From: Clostridiaceae bacterium
GTDB taxonomy: Bacteria; Bacillota; Clostridia; Oscillospirales; Acutalibacteraceae
Direction: 5' to 3'
NCBI GenBank assembly: GCA_904501705.1
Contig: CAJGCA010000034.1
Span: 1-16,860 of the forward strand
DNA length: 16,860 nt
Below, piece after piece: positions 1 through 6,336 of this stretch. The notes below the pieces were generated by a model. That model ran no database searches. It was not told where the DNA came from and saw nothing but the letters and a program-made list of their open reading frames with translations. Every line of letters begins with the position of its first letter. Within the stretch, counting starts at the first letter, position 1. The translations under genes and the position numbers were made by a program.

Positions 1-25
1 CCATTTCTACAATCATCAGCGCATC

Positions 26-68
26 CAACTAAAAACAAAACTGACACCACTTGAAAAGCGATGTCAGT
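26..68 (-). terminator. Possible terminator after glnS
   Basis: On the minus strand, downstream of glnS, arms at 62-68 and 40-46 can form a 7-bp stem. The intervening 15 nt could add a few interrupted pairs. The stem is followed by a T-rich run (complement of 30-39). It lies about 100 nt past the glnS stop. The loop is long and the T-tract is broken by a G, so this is only a plausible end for the gltX-glnS transcript. Nothing else is recognisable in 1-168. Confidence 0.4.
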
Positions 69-168
69 ATGTTGCTTAAAATTTAATTTTAGCTACCATA
101 GGGTTCTTTTTGTATTGTCTGCACAAATTGGAGCAGTGCAGCACTGGGCCGTTTTTTGAGGTATTTAA

Positions 169-1836
169 TTATTTCACTTTAAAACTATCCTTGAGGGAAA
201 CCGATCGGTTAAATACCAAGTGCTCGCCGTTGCTATCTTTGTTATCTACGCAGAAATAGCCGAGACGCATAAACTGGAAGGAAGCAGGTGCGGATGCTTC
301 GGCGAGGGCGCCTTCAAGCTTACAGCCCTGCAACACTTCGAGTGATTCGGGGCTGAGGCAGGAGAGGAAGTCCTTATCTGCACCGTCGGGATCGGCATCG
401 GTGAAGAGGTTGGAATACAGACGCACTTCTGCGTCAACGGCCGTCGAAGCGTCCACCCAATGGATGGTGCTCTTGACCTTGCGTCCGTCAGCGGTGTTGC
501 CGCCCTTGCTGTCGGGGTCGTACTCGGCGAGTACCTCGATGACGTTACCGACCTCGTCCTTAACGCAGCCGATACATTTGATAACATAAGCGGATTTCAG
601 GCGTACCTCGTTGCCGTGGAAGAGGCGGAAATAGCCCTTGATCGGCTCCTCCATAAAGTCGTCCGCCTCAATAAACAGGTTCTTGGAGAAGGTCACCTTG
701 CGAGTGCCCGCTTCGGGCTTCGCGGGATTATTCTCGACCTCGAATACATCCTGCTGATCATCGGGATAGTTGGTAATGGTCAGCTTAACCGGATGAAGCA
801 CCGCCATCGCACGTTGGGCGTTCTCGTTGAGGTCCTCGCGCAAGCAGGCCTCCAGCAGAGCAACCTCGACGGTGTTCGGCACCTTTGCTACGCCGATTTT
901 CTCGCAGAAGGTGCGGATTGAGGTGGGGGTGTATCCGCGGCGGCGCAGACCGCACAGGGTCGGCATACGCGGATCGTCCCAGCCTGATACGAAGCCTTCC
1001 TCGACCAGCTTGCGCAGCTTACGCTTGGACATCACGGTGTAGTTGATGCCCAGACGCGCGAACTCGATCTGACGGGGATCCGCTTCAATGTCAACGTTCT
1101 CCACCACCCAGTTATACAGAGGTCGATGATCTTCAAATTCGAGCGAGCAGAGGGAGTGGGTGATTCCCTCCATCATATCCTCGATCGGGTGGGCGAAGTC
1201 GTACATCGGGTAAATGCACCATTTGTTGCCCTGACGGTGATGGGGGCAGTGGTTAATACGGTAGATAACCGGATCGCGCATATTAAAATTACCGCTGGCG
1301 AGATCAATTTTCGCGCGTAGCGTCATTCGACCGTCCTCAAACTCACCTGCACGCATACGGGCAAACAGGTCAAGGCTTTCTTCAACGGGTCGATCGCGGT
1401 AAGGGCTAACAGCAGGGTGGGTGAGATCGCCGCGGTTTTCGCGGACCTGATCGGGTGTCTGCTCACAGACGTAAGCGAGACCCTTATTGATCAGGCCGAT
1501 CGCCTGCTCATACATCACCTCGAAATAATCCGAAGCATAGTAAAAACGATCGTCCCAATCGAAGCCGAGCCAGTGGATGTCCTCCTGAATGGCATCGACA
1601 TACTCTTCGTCTTCTTTGGTCGGGTTAGTGTCATCCATACGCAGGTTGCAGATGCCGCCGTATTTCAGCGCCGTGCCGAAGTCGATGCACAGTGCCTTGG
1701 CATGGCCAATGTGCAGATAACCATTCGGCTCGGGCGGGAAACGGGTGTGCACGGTCTTGCCGTAGCACCGCCCGCCTTCCTTGAGTTCTTCGTCGATAAT
1801 GGCGTGAATAAAATTGGTAGACGTGATTTCAGACAT
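169..1836 (-). CDS. glnS: Glutaminyl-tRNA synthetase
   Basis: A cytoplasmic class I aminoacyl-tRNA synthetase that attaches glutamine to tRNA-Gln using ATP. The 555-residue length matches the E. coli enzyme (about 554). The family signature PPEPNGYLHIGH lies at 34-45 and holds the HIGH-type ATP site. The second ATP motif, VMSKRK, is at 268-273. The catalytic Rossmann fold is followed by the two-barrel anticodon-binding region typical of GlnRS. No extra C-terminal GatB-like/YqeY domain is seen. The start ATG has a GAGGAG ribosome site about 9 nt upstream, and that site overlaps the gltX stop codon at 1850-1852, so the two genes are probably translationally coupled. Many Firmicutes lack GlnRS and make Gln-tRNA by transamidation, so its presence beside gltX is informative. 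GluRS is the related alternative, but the PPEPNG signature and the full GltX next door argue against it. Confidence 0.97.
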   Translation of the reverse strand: MSEITSTNFIHAIIDEELKEGGRCYGKTVHTRFPPEPNGYLHIGHAKALCIDFGTALKYGGICNLRMDDTNPTKEDEEYVDAIQEDIHWLGFDWDDRFYYASDYFEVMYEQAIGLINKGLAYVCEQTPDQVRENRGDLTHPAVSPYRDRPVEESLDLFARMRAGEFEDGRMTLRAKIDLASGNFNMRDPVIYRINHCPHHRQGNKWCIYPMYDFAHPIEDMMEGITHSLCSLEFEDHRPLYNWVVENVDIEADPRQIEFARLGINYTVMSKRKLRKLVEEGFVSGWDDPRMPTLCGLRRRGYTPTSIRTFCEKIGVAKVPNTVEVALLEACLREDLNENAQRAMAVLHPVKLTITNYPDDQQDVFEVENNPAKPEAGTRKVTFSKNLFIEADDFMEEPIKGYFRLFHGNEVRLKSAYVIKCIGCVKDEVGNVIEVLAEYDPDSKGGNTADGRKVKSTIHWVDASTAVDAEVRLYSNLFTDADPDGADKDFLSCLSPESLEVLQGCKLEGALAEASAPASFQFMRLGYFCVDNKDSNGEHLVFNRSVSLKDSFKVK

Positions 1837-1849
1837 AGTATTGTTCTCC

Positions 1850-3514
1850 TCAAATGCGGTTTTCGAAGGTCTTGATAGCGGCGTTGAGACGGTTGCTCGC
1901 CGTCTCTGTACCGAGAAGCTGCATTATTGAGCACAAATCCGGTGTGTTGCGGCGGCCAGTGATCGCTACGCGAATAACGGTGCTCACATCACCGACATGC
2001 CCCTTGAAGGCAGTAGGATCGGCCTTGTAGGCTTTGACATCGGGACTGAAGCCGAGATCGGCACAGATGCTCTTAATGGTGTCAAACCACGCCTGCTTGT
2101 CCTGTGCAACATCGTACACTTTGCTATAGGCACGAAGAATCGCGGCGGCGTCAGCAGGCGTAATGTTTTCGGGTAACTCCAGCGTATTCTCGTAGGTATC
2201 CTCGAAGAAGTAGGACACATATTCCGGCACGTCACTCCAACGAGCGATATCTTTACGCGGTTTCGCATTGCCGCGATCAATGGAGAAAATGCCGATAGAA
2301 TAAGCCTTATCCTTTTTGAGCAGTGCAGCAAAGGCTGTATCGTACTCGTCTGCCCATTTCTCAACCTGTTGTTCGACTGCTTCTGCATCCATACGGGCGA
2401 TGACATTCTTGCTGACGTCGTTGAGCTTGTCCAGATCGAATAATGCGCCCGATACGCTCATCTTTTTGAGATTGAATTTGAACTGCCTGCGATCGGCTGT
2501 GGGATTAGCGCGACGCCAATCCTCAAAGTCGCTGTTCGCGATGGTTAGCAGATACTCCAGCACGCTGTCGGCGGGATAGCCCTGTTGTGCGTAGAAATGC
2601 ATTGCCGCCTGCGGGTCTTTACGCTTGGACAGTTTACGCTTGTTGCCGCTGTCCTCCACCATAATGGGGCTGACGTGGGCGTATTTCGGTGGCTTGAAGC
2701 CCAGTGTTTTGAACAGTTGCAGATGCTTCGGCACGGAAGAGATCCACTCGTCTCCACGGATTACGTGAGTGGTGCGCATCAAATGATCGTCCACCGCATG
2801 TGCAAAGTGATAGGTGGGGATGCCGTCGGATTTGAGCAGGACGATGTCCTCGTCGTTCTCGGGCATCTCGATCGTGCCCTTGATCATATCGTCAAATTTA
2901 ATGCGGTTTTGTTCACTGCCCATCGAGCGAAGACGAACAACATACGAATCACCGTTCTGAATACGCTCGAGCGCTTCTTCAGGGGTGATGTTGCGGCACA
3001 ACGCATACTCGCCGTAGTAGCCGGTGCGGTCCTTCTTCTGCTCTTGTTGTTCACGGGCGGCCTGGCGCTGCTCCTCCGAGCAAAAGCAGGGGTAGGCGAG
3101 GCCCTGCACGACAAGATCCTTGACGAATGCGTGGTAGATCTCCGCGCGCAGACTCTGCTGATAAGGGCCATAGTCCCCCTTAATCACACCGGGAGCGATA
3201 AAGCCCTCGTCGATGGAAAGCCCAAACTCATTAATACCCTTAAGGATATCGTCCGCGCCGCCCTCGACCTCGCGCTTTTTATCCGTGTCCTCTAAACGGA
3301 AGAAGAACACGCCGTCGGTCGCATCCGCCGTAAGACGGTTGACCATGGAGGTGAAGAAGGTGCCGAGATGCAGATATCCCGTCGGCGAAGGAGCGATACG
3401 CGTCACACGTGCGCCATCTTTAAGCGTCCGCGCGGGGAACATCACCTCGTAATCCGCAGGCGTTTTATCAATGTTCGGAAACATTATTTGAGCTAATTGT
3501 GCGTTAATGGACAT
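1850..3514 (-). CDS. gltX: Glutamyl-tRNA synthetase, long clostridial form
   Basis: A cytoplasmic class I synthetase that charges tRNA-Glu with glutamate. The start chosen is the ATG at 3514 (protein MSINAQ..., 554 residues), because a GGAGG site sits 6 nt upstream; an ATG 7 codons earlier (3535) lacks one. ATP-binding motifs are APSPTGYLHLG (41-51) and KLSKR (294-298). Cysteines at 143, 145 and 173 resemble the zinc-binding insert of some GluRS enzymes. About 35 residues precede the first motif, where most bacterial GluRS have under 10, and the whole protein is about 70 residues longer than the usual 485. This matches a long GluRS form I recall from gut Clostridia. It is the first gene of a two-gene operon with glnS, driven by a promoter at 3548-3576. 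A separate GlnRS makes a discriminating GluRS likely, but I cannot prove that from the sequence. Confidence 0.96.
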   Translation of the reverse strand: MSINAQLAQIMFPNIDKTPADYEVMFPARTLKDGARVTRIAPSPTGYLHLGTFFTSMVNRLTADATDGVFFFRLEDTDKKREVEGGADDILKGINEFGLSIDEGFIAPGVIKGDYGPYQQSLRAEIYHAFVKDLVVQGLAYPCFCSEEQRQAAREQQEQKKDRTGYYGEYALCRNITPEEALERIQNGDSYVVRLRSMGSEQNRIKFDDMIKGTIEMPENDEDIVLLKSDGIPTYHFAHAVDDHLMRTTHVIRGDEWISSVPKHLQLFKTLGFKPPKYAHVSPIMVEDSGNKRKLSKRKDPQAAMHFYAQQGYPADSVLEYLLTIANSDFEDWRRANPTADRRQFKFNLKKMSVSGALFDLDKLNDVSKNVIARMDAEAVEQQVEKWADEYDTAFAALLKKDKAYSIGIFSIDRGNAKPRKDIARWSDVPEYVSYFFEDTYENTLELPENITPADAAAILRAYSKVYDVAQDKQAWFDTIKSICADLGFSPDVKAYKADPTAFKGHVGDVSTVIRVAITGRRNTPDLCSIMQLLGTETASNRLNAAIKTFENRI

Positions 3515-3547
3515 AGCGAACCTCCGAAATACCATTTAATCTTATAT

Positions 3548-3576
3548 ATTTTACATTTATCTGTTGAAAAAGTCAA
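3548..3576 (-). promoter_or_regulatory. Promoter of gltX-glnS
   Basis: On the minus strand a -35 box TTGACT (3571-3576) and a -10 box TAAAAT (3548-3553) are separated by exactly 17 bp. The predicted start of transcription is near 3541, giving a leader of about 27 nt that contains the GGAGG site. No T-box-like leader fits in this space. The -35 box sits inside the spacer of the divergent trpS promoter. Confidence 0.6.
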
Positions 3577-3593
3577 TGCAAGTGTGCTATTAT
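3564..3593 (+). promoter_or_regulatory. Promoter of trpS
   Basis: A -35 box TTGAAA (3564-3569) and a -10 box TATTAT (3588-3593) are 18 bp apart, with a TG one base upstream of the -10 box (3585-3586), an extended -10 element. Transcription would begin near 3600. The leader of about 50 nt is too short for a T-box riboswitch. It contains only a weak CCGAG/CTCGG hairpin (3608-3612 with 3625-3629). Confidence 0.55.
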
Positions 3594-3651
3594 ATAGATA
3601 GTTTTTTCCGAGTTTTTCAAATTTCTCGGTGTTTAGAGAAGAGGTATGACA

Positions 3652-4674
3652 ATGAGTGACATCCAACAACCGACAATTGAGCGCAAAAAACGTGTTTTGA
3701 GCTGTATCCAGCCGACGGGAGTTCCCACACTCGGTAACTATTTCGGAGCACTGCGCAACTGGGTGAAAATGCAGGATGAGTTCGACTGCTTTTACGCAGT
3801 TGCCGATCTGCACGCCATCACGGTGCGGCAGGATCCGGCCAAATTCCGTCAGCAGATTATGGAGACCTTTGCGTTGCTGATGGCGATCGGCCTTGATCCC
3901 GAGAAGAGTCTGCTGTTTGTGCAGTCGCAGGTGCCGGCTCACGCACAGCTGTCGTGGTTGCTGTCGTGCTGTACGCAGTTCGGCGAATTATCGCGTATGA
4001 CGCAGTTTAAGGATAAGTCCGCCAAGCACGCTGATAATATTAACCTCGGTCTGTTTTCCTATCCTACGCTGATGGCGGCGGACATTCTCTTGTATCAGCC
4101 GGAATACGTCCCTGTCGGAGCGGATCAGAAGCAGCACTGTGAGTTGACCCGCAACATCGCCGAACGATTCAACAGCATCTATGGCAATACCTTTGTCGTG
4201 CCCGAGCCGTATATTATGAAGACGGGTGCTCGTGTGCGTTCGCTACAGGATCCGACTAAGAAGATGTCCAAGTCCGACGAGAACGTCAACGCGTTTATTT
4301 CGCTTAAGGACGATAAGGATACTATTATCCGCAAGTTCCGCCGCGCGGTTACCGATAGCGAGGCGCGCGTGTATTACGGCGAAGGCAAGGACGGCATCAA
4401 TAACCTGATGGAGATCTACGGTGCGATCGTTGGCAAGACGATGCAGGAGATCGAGCAGGAATTCGAGGGTAAGGGCTACGGCGACTTTAAGTCGGCCGTT
4501 GGCGAAGCCGTCGCGGGCGAACTAACGCCCATCCAGGAGCGTCTGCAGACCCTGTTGGGGGATAAGGCGCAGCTCGAGCAACTGATGCGCACGGGCGCAG
4601 AGCACGCGTCCTATGTCGCGGGTCGTACTTTGGCCAAAGCGCAGAAGAAAATGGGTTTTTATCAGTTTAAATAA
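3652..4674 (+). CDS. trpS: Tryptophanyl-tRNA synthetase
   Basis: A cytoplasmic class I synthetase, homodimeric in the family, that charges tRNA-Trp. The start at 3652 (MSDIQQ..., 340 residues) is preferred over the in-frame ATG at 3646 because the GAAGAGG site lies about 7 nt before 3652 but only 1 nt before 3646. The HIGH-equivalent motif PTGVPTLGNYFGA runs from 21 to 33, and KKMSKSDEN from 203 to 211. The block VADLHAITV (50-58) and the GADQKQH segment (157-162) are typical of bacterial TrpRS, as is the length. It is transcribed divergently from gltX. It converges on the radical SAM gene with only 21 nt between the stops and no terminator visible. Tyrosyl-tRNA synthetase is the nearest relative, but the motif wording fits TrpRS clearly. 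Confidence 0.97.
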   Translation: MSDIQQPTIERKKRVLSCIQPTGVPTLGNYFGALRNWVKMQDEFDCFYAVADLHAITVRQDPAKFRQQIMETFALLMAIGLDPEKSLLFVQSQVPAHAQLSWLLSCCTQFGELSRMTQFKDKSAKHADNINLGLFSYPTLMAADILLYQPEYVPVGADQKQHCELTRNIAERFNSIYGNTFVVPEPYIMKTGARVRSLQDPTKKMSKSDENVNAFISLKDDKDTIIRKFRRAVTDSEARVYYGEGKDGINNLMEIYGAIVGKTMQEIEQEFEGKGYGDFKSAVGEAVAGELTPIQERLQTLLGDKAQLEQLMRTGAEHASYVAGRTLAKAQKKMGFYQFK

Positions 4675-4695
4675 GGCTCATCAAATATAGACACA

Positions 4696-5583
4696 TCAAA
4701 CGCCGGTGAGATCAAACGCGGGGATCAGTTCTCCGCCGCTGCTTTCCCGGCTTTGTGTATATCCGTCGGTGATACCGAGCGCGATCATATGATCCAGCAC
4801 CTTATCGCACTCACGGCGGGTGAGAGGACGCTGCAATTCCTTGTATCTCGCGATATCACCCATAGGCGTATATTGGAACATCAGGCTGATCCATAGTCGA
4901 TCCTTGTATTGAGCCAGCCAGTCCAACACCGCCAGCGACTCTTTTGTATGCCCCGGCAGTACCAGATGCCGCACGATCGTCCCGCGGCGAATCAGTCCGT
5001 TCTCATCCAAGACAACGGGGCCGGTCTGCCGTGCCATCTCTAATATGGCGGCGGACGCATAGGAAAAATATTCATCAACATTGGAAAACGCCTTGGCGAC
5101 GTCGGCATGGACGTATTTGCAGTCCGGCAGATACACATCCACGAATCCCTCGAGTTTTTTCAGCGTATCTACGCGTTCGTAGCCGCTGGAGTTGTATATG
5201 ATCGGGATTGATGGTTTGTAAAGCTCAATAGCTTTACAAATAGAGTGCACATAATGCGTCGGGTTTATCAGATTAATATTGTGCGCACCTGCTGCCTCTA
5301 ACTCGCGGAAGATGTCTGCCAGTCGCTCTGCGGTGATAGGCTTTCCGCTTCTTTGGTGGCTGATTACAGCGTTCTGGCAGAACAGGCAATGAAGGGAGCA
5401 GCCGGAGAAAAACACGGTGCCCGAACCATGTGTGCCGCTTATACACGGCTCTTCTCCGAAGTGCAGCGCTGCACGAGCAACGACGGGTTGTGCAGGCATC
5501 CCGCAGAATCCACCGCTATTGGAGCTGTCACTACGCAAAGCTTTACATTGATGTGGACATATCGAACACAGAAATTCTGCCAT
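4696..5583 (-). CDS. Radical SAM protein of the PflA-like COG1313 family
   Basis: A 295-residue radical S-adenosylmethionine protein. The [4Fe-4S]-binding CxxxCxxC motif is at C62, C66 and C69 (FFSGCSLHCLFCQN). It is preceded by an N-terminal cysteine cluster at C6, C9, C13 and C27, a feature of COG1313 proteins that may bind a second metal centre. The remainder resembles pyruvate-formate-lyase-activating enzymes, with a radical SAM barrel through about residue 250. Members of this family are often labelled PflX or 'radical SAM protein'; their substrate is not established. No glycyl-radical enzyme lies beside it here, so a role as activase for a neighbour is not supported. The start has a GAGGTGA ribosome site about 5 nt upstream and a good promoter at 5608-5636. 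It is monocistronic, convergent with trpS and divergent from the LUD gene. The family is clear, the function is not. Confidence 0.88.
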   Translation of the reverse strand: MAEFLCSICPHQCKALRSDSSNSGGFCGMPAQPVVARAALHFGEEPCISGTHGSGTVFFSGCSLHCLFCQNAVISHQRSGKPITAERLADIFRELEAAGAHNINLINPTHYVHSICKAIELYKPSIPIIYNSSGYERVDTLKKLEGFVDVYLPDCKYVHADVAKAFSNVDEYFSYASAAILEMARQTGPVVLDENGLIRRGTIVRHLVLPGHTKESLAVLDWLAQYKDRLWISLMFQYTPMGDIARYKELQRPLTRRECDKVLDHMIALGITDGYTQSRESSGGELIPAFDLTGV

Positions 5584-5602
5584 TTCATCACCTCGTTTAT
5601 GC

Positions 5603-5632
5603 TGTACATTGTATCAAAATTACTCGTATATT
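5603..5632 (+). promoter_or_regulatory. Possible promoter of the LUD gene
   Basis: A weak -35 box TGTACA (5603-5608) and a good -10 box TATATT (5627-5632) are 18 bp apart. Transcription would start near 5639 and leave a 22-nt leader with an AAAGGAG site. It overlaps the promoter of the radical SAM gene almost completely. The poor -35 match keeps confidence low. Confidence 0.35.
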
Positions 5633-5636
5633 GCAA
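5608..5636 (-). promoter_or_regulatory. Promoter of the radical SAM gene
   Basis: On the minus strand, TTGCAA (5631-5636) and TACAAT (5608-5613) are separated by exactly 17 bp. The predicted transcript starts near 5601 and has a leader of about 18 nt carrying the GAGGTGA ribosome site. Both boxes are close to consensus. Confidence 0.6.
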
Positions 5637-5660
5637 TAGAAACCCGAAAGGAGCTCGTAT

Positions 5661-6299
5661 ATGACTAACCTTGAAACCGTTATGGAGAATCTTCGAAAAA
5701 ACCATTTAAATCCGCAATACGTTTCGAAGAAGGAGGATGTCCTCCCGCTGATTGAGCGCATCCTTCGCGAAGGTGATACCGTCGCTGTCGGCGGTTCGGT
5801 GACGTTAGACGAGATCGGCGCTCTTGACCTGCTTCGTAGCGGGAAGTATCAATTCCTTGATCGCTACGCCGAAGGGCTCACGCGTGAACAGATAGAAGAG
5901 ATTTTTCGTCGCTCTTTTTTTGCTGATGCATATTTGTGTTCATCCAATGCCATCACCGAGCAGGGAGAACTATACAACGTTGACGGCACGGGGAACCGCG
6001 TCGCCGCGATTGCCTACGGCCCTAAAAAGGTGATCATTGTCGCGGGAATAAATAAGATTGTGAAGGATATTGACGATGCTGCTCGCCGCGTAAAAACCTG
6101 TGCGGCGCCCCCAAACACGCGTCGTTTGGGCTTCGAGACCTATTGCAACAAGACTGGCCATTGCGCAAAGGTCGACGGCGGAATGACGGCCGGCTGTGCG
6201 GCGGATCTGCGCATCTGCTGCAGTTACCTTATTACAGGATTTCAGCGACAAACGGATCGCATTTATGTAATCCTTGTCGGAGAAGAATGTGGATATTAA
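5661..6299 (+). CDS. LUD-domain protein (LutC/DUF162-like)
   Basis: A 212-residue protein with a single LUD domain, the fold of LutC and the N-terminal part of LutB in lactate utilisation. Visible family features are the glycine-rich GGSVTLDEIG (44-53), SSNAITEQGELYNVDGTGNR (94-113), and KKVIIVAGINKIV (122-134). The C-terminal third is rich in cysteine (C162, C168, C179, C186, C187), as in stand-alone clostridial members with a CxnTGxC...RIC pattern. I infer that this is a metal site. No lutA, lutB or lactate permease gene is nearby, so the lactate role of the operon form cannot be transferred. The start ATG has an AAAGGAG site 7 nt upstream. The gene is a single transcription unit ending directly at the hairpin at 6301-6336, with its stop codon 2 nt before the stem. 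The domain call is firm; the reaction is unknown. Confidence 0.87.
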   Translation: MTNLETVMENLRKNHLNPQYVSKKEDVLPLIERILREGDTVAVGGSVTLDEIGALDLLRSGKYQFLDRYAEGLTREQIEEIFRRSFFADAYLCSSNAITEQGELYNVDGTGNRVAAIAYGPKKVIIVAGINKIVKDIDDAARRVKTCAAPPNTRRLGFETYCNKTGHCAKVDGGMTAGCAADLRICCSYLITGFQRQTDRIYVILVGEECGY

Positions 6300-6300
6300 A

Positions 6301-6336
6301 AAAAGCAGAGACTGTCATCGGACAGCCTCTGCTTTT
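6301..6336. terminator. Bidirectional terminator between the LUD gene and cca
   Basis: Arms 6301-6310 and 6327-6336 form a 10-bp stem, extended past an A/C mismatch by 5 bp (6312-6316 with 6321-6325) and closed by an ATCG tetraloop. On the minus strand the stem is followed by a run of seven T, a strong terminator for pncB-cca. On the plus strand it is followed by TTTTACTTT, a weaker one for the LUD gene. The stop codon of cca (6335-6337) lies in the foot of the stem, and the LUD stop is 2 nt from the other side. Confidence 0.9.

Noticed and set aside
119..158. Inverted repeats CTGCAC/GTGCAG and CAGTG/CACTG followed by six T on the plus strand
   Set aside because: The T-run follows on the plus strand only, where no gene precedes it. 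For glnS on the other strand there is no T-tract, so I do not call a terminator.
2585..3295. A 236-codon open frame opposite gltX
   Set aside because: It is a shadow of the gltX reading frame with no recognisable domain.
3597..3651. Possible T-box or attenuator before trpS
   Set aside because: The leader is about 50 nt and has only a 5-bp weak hairpin. There is no T-box consensus or specifier loop space.
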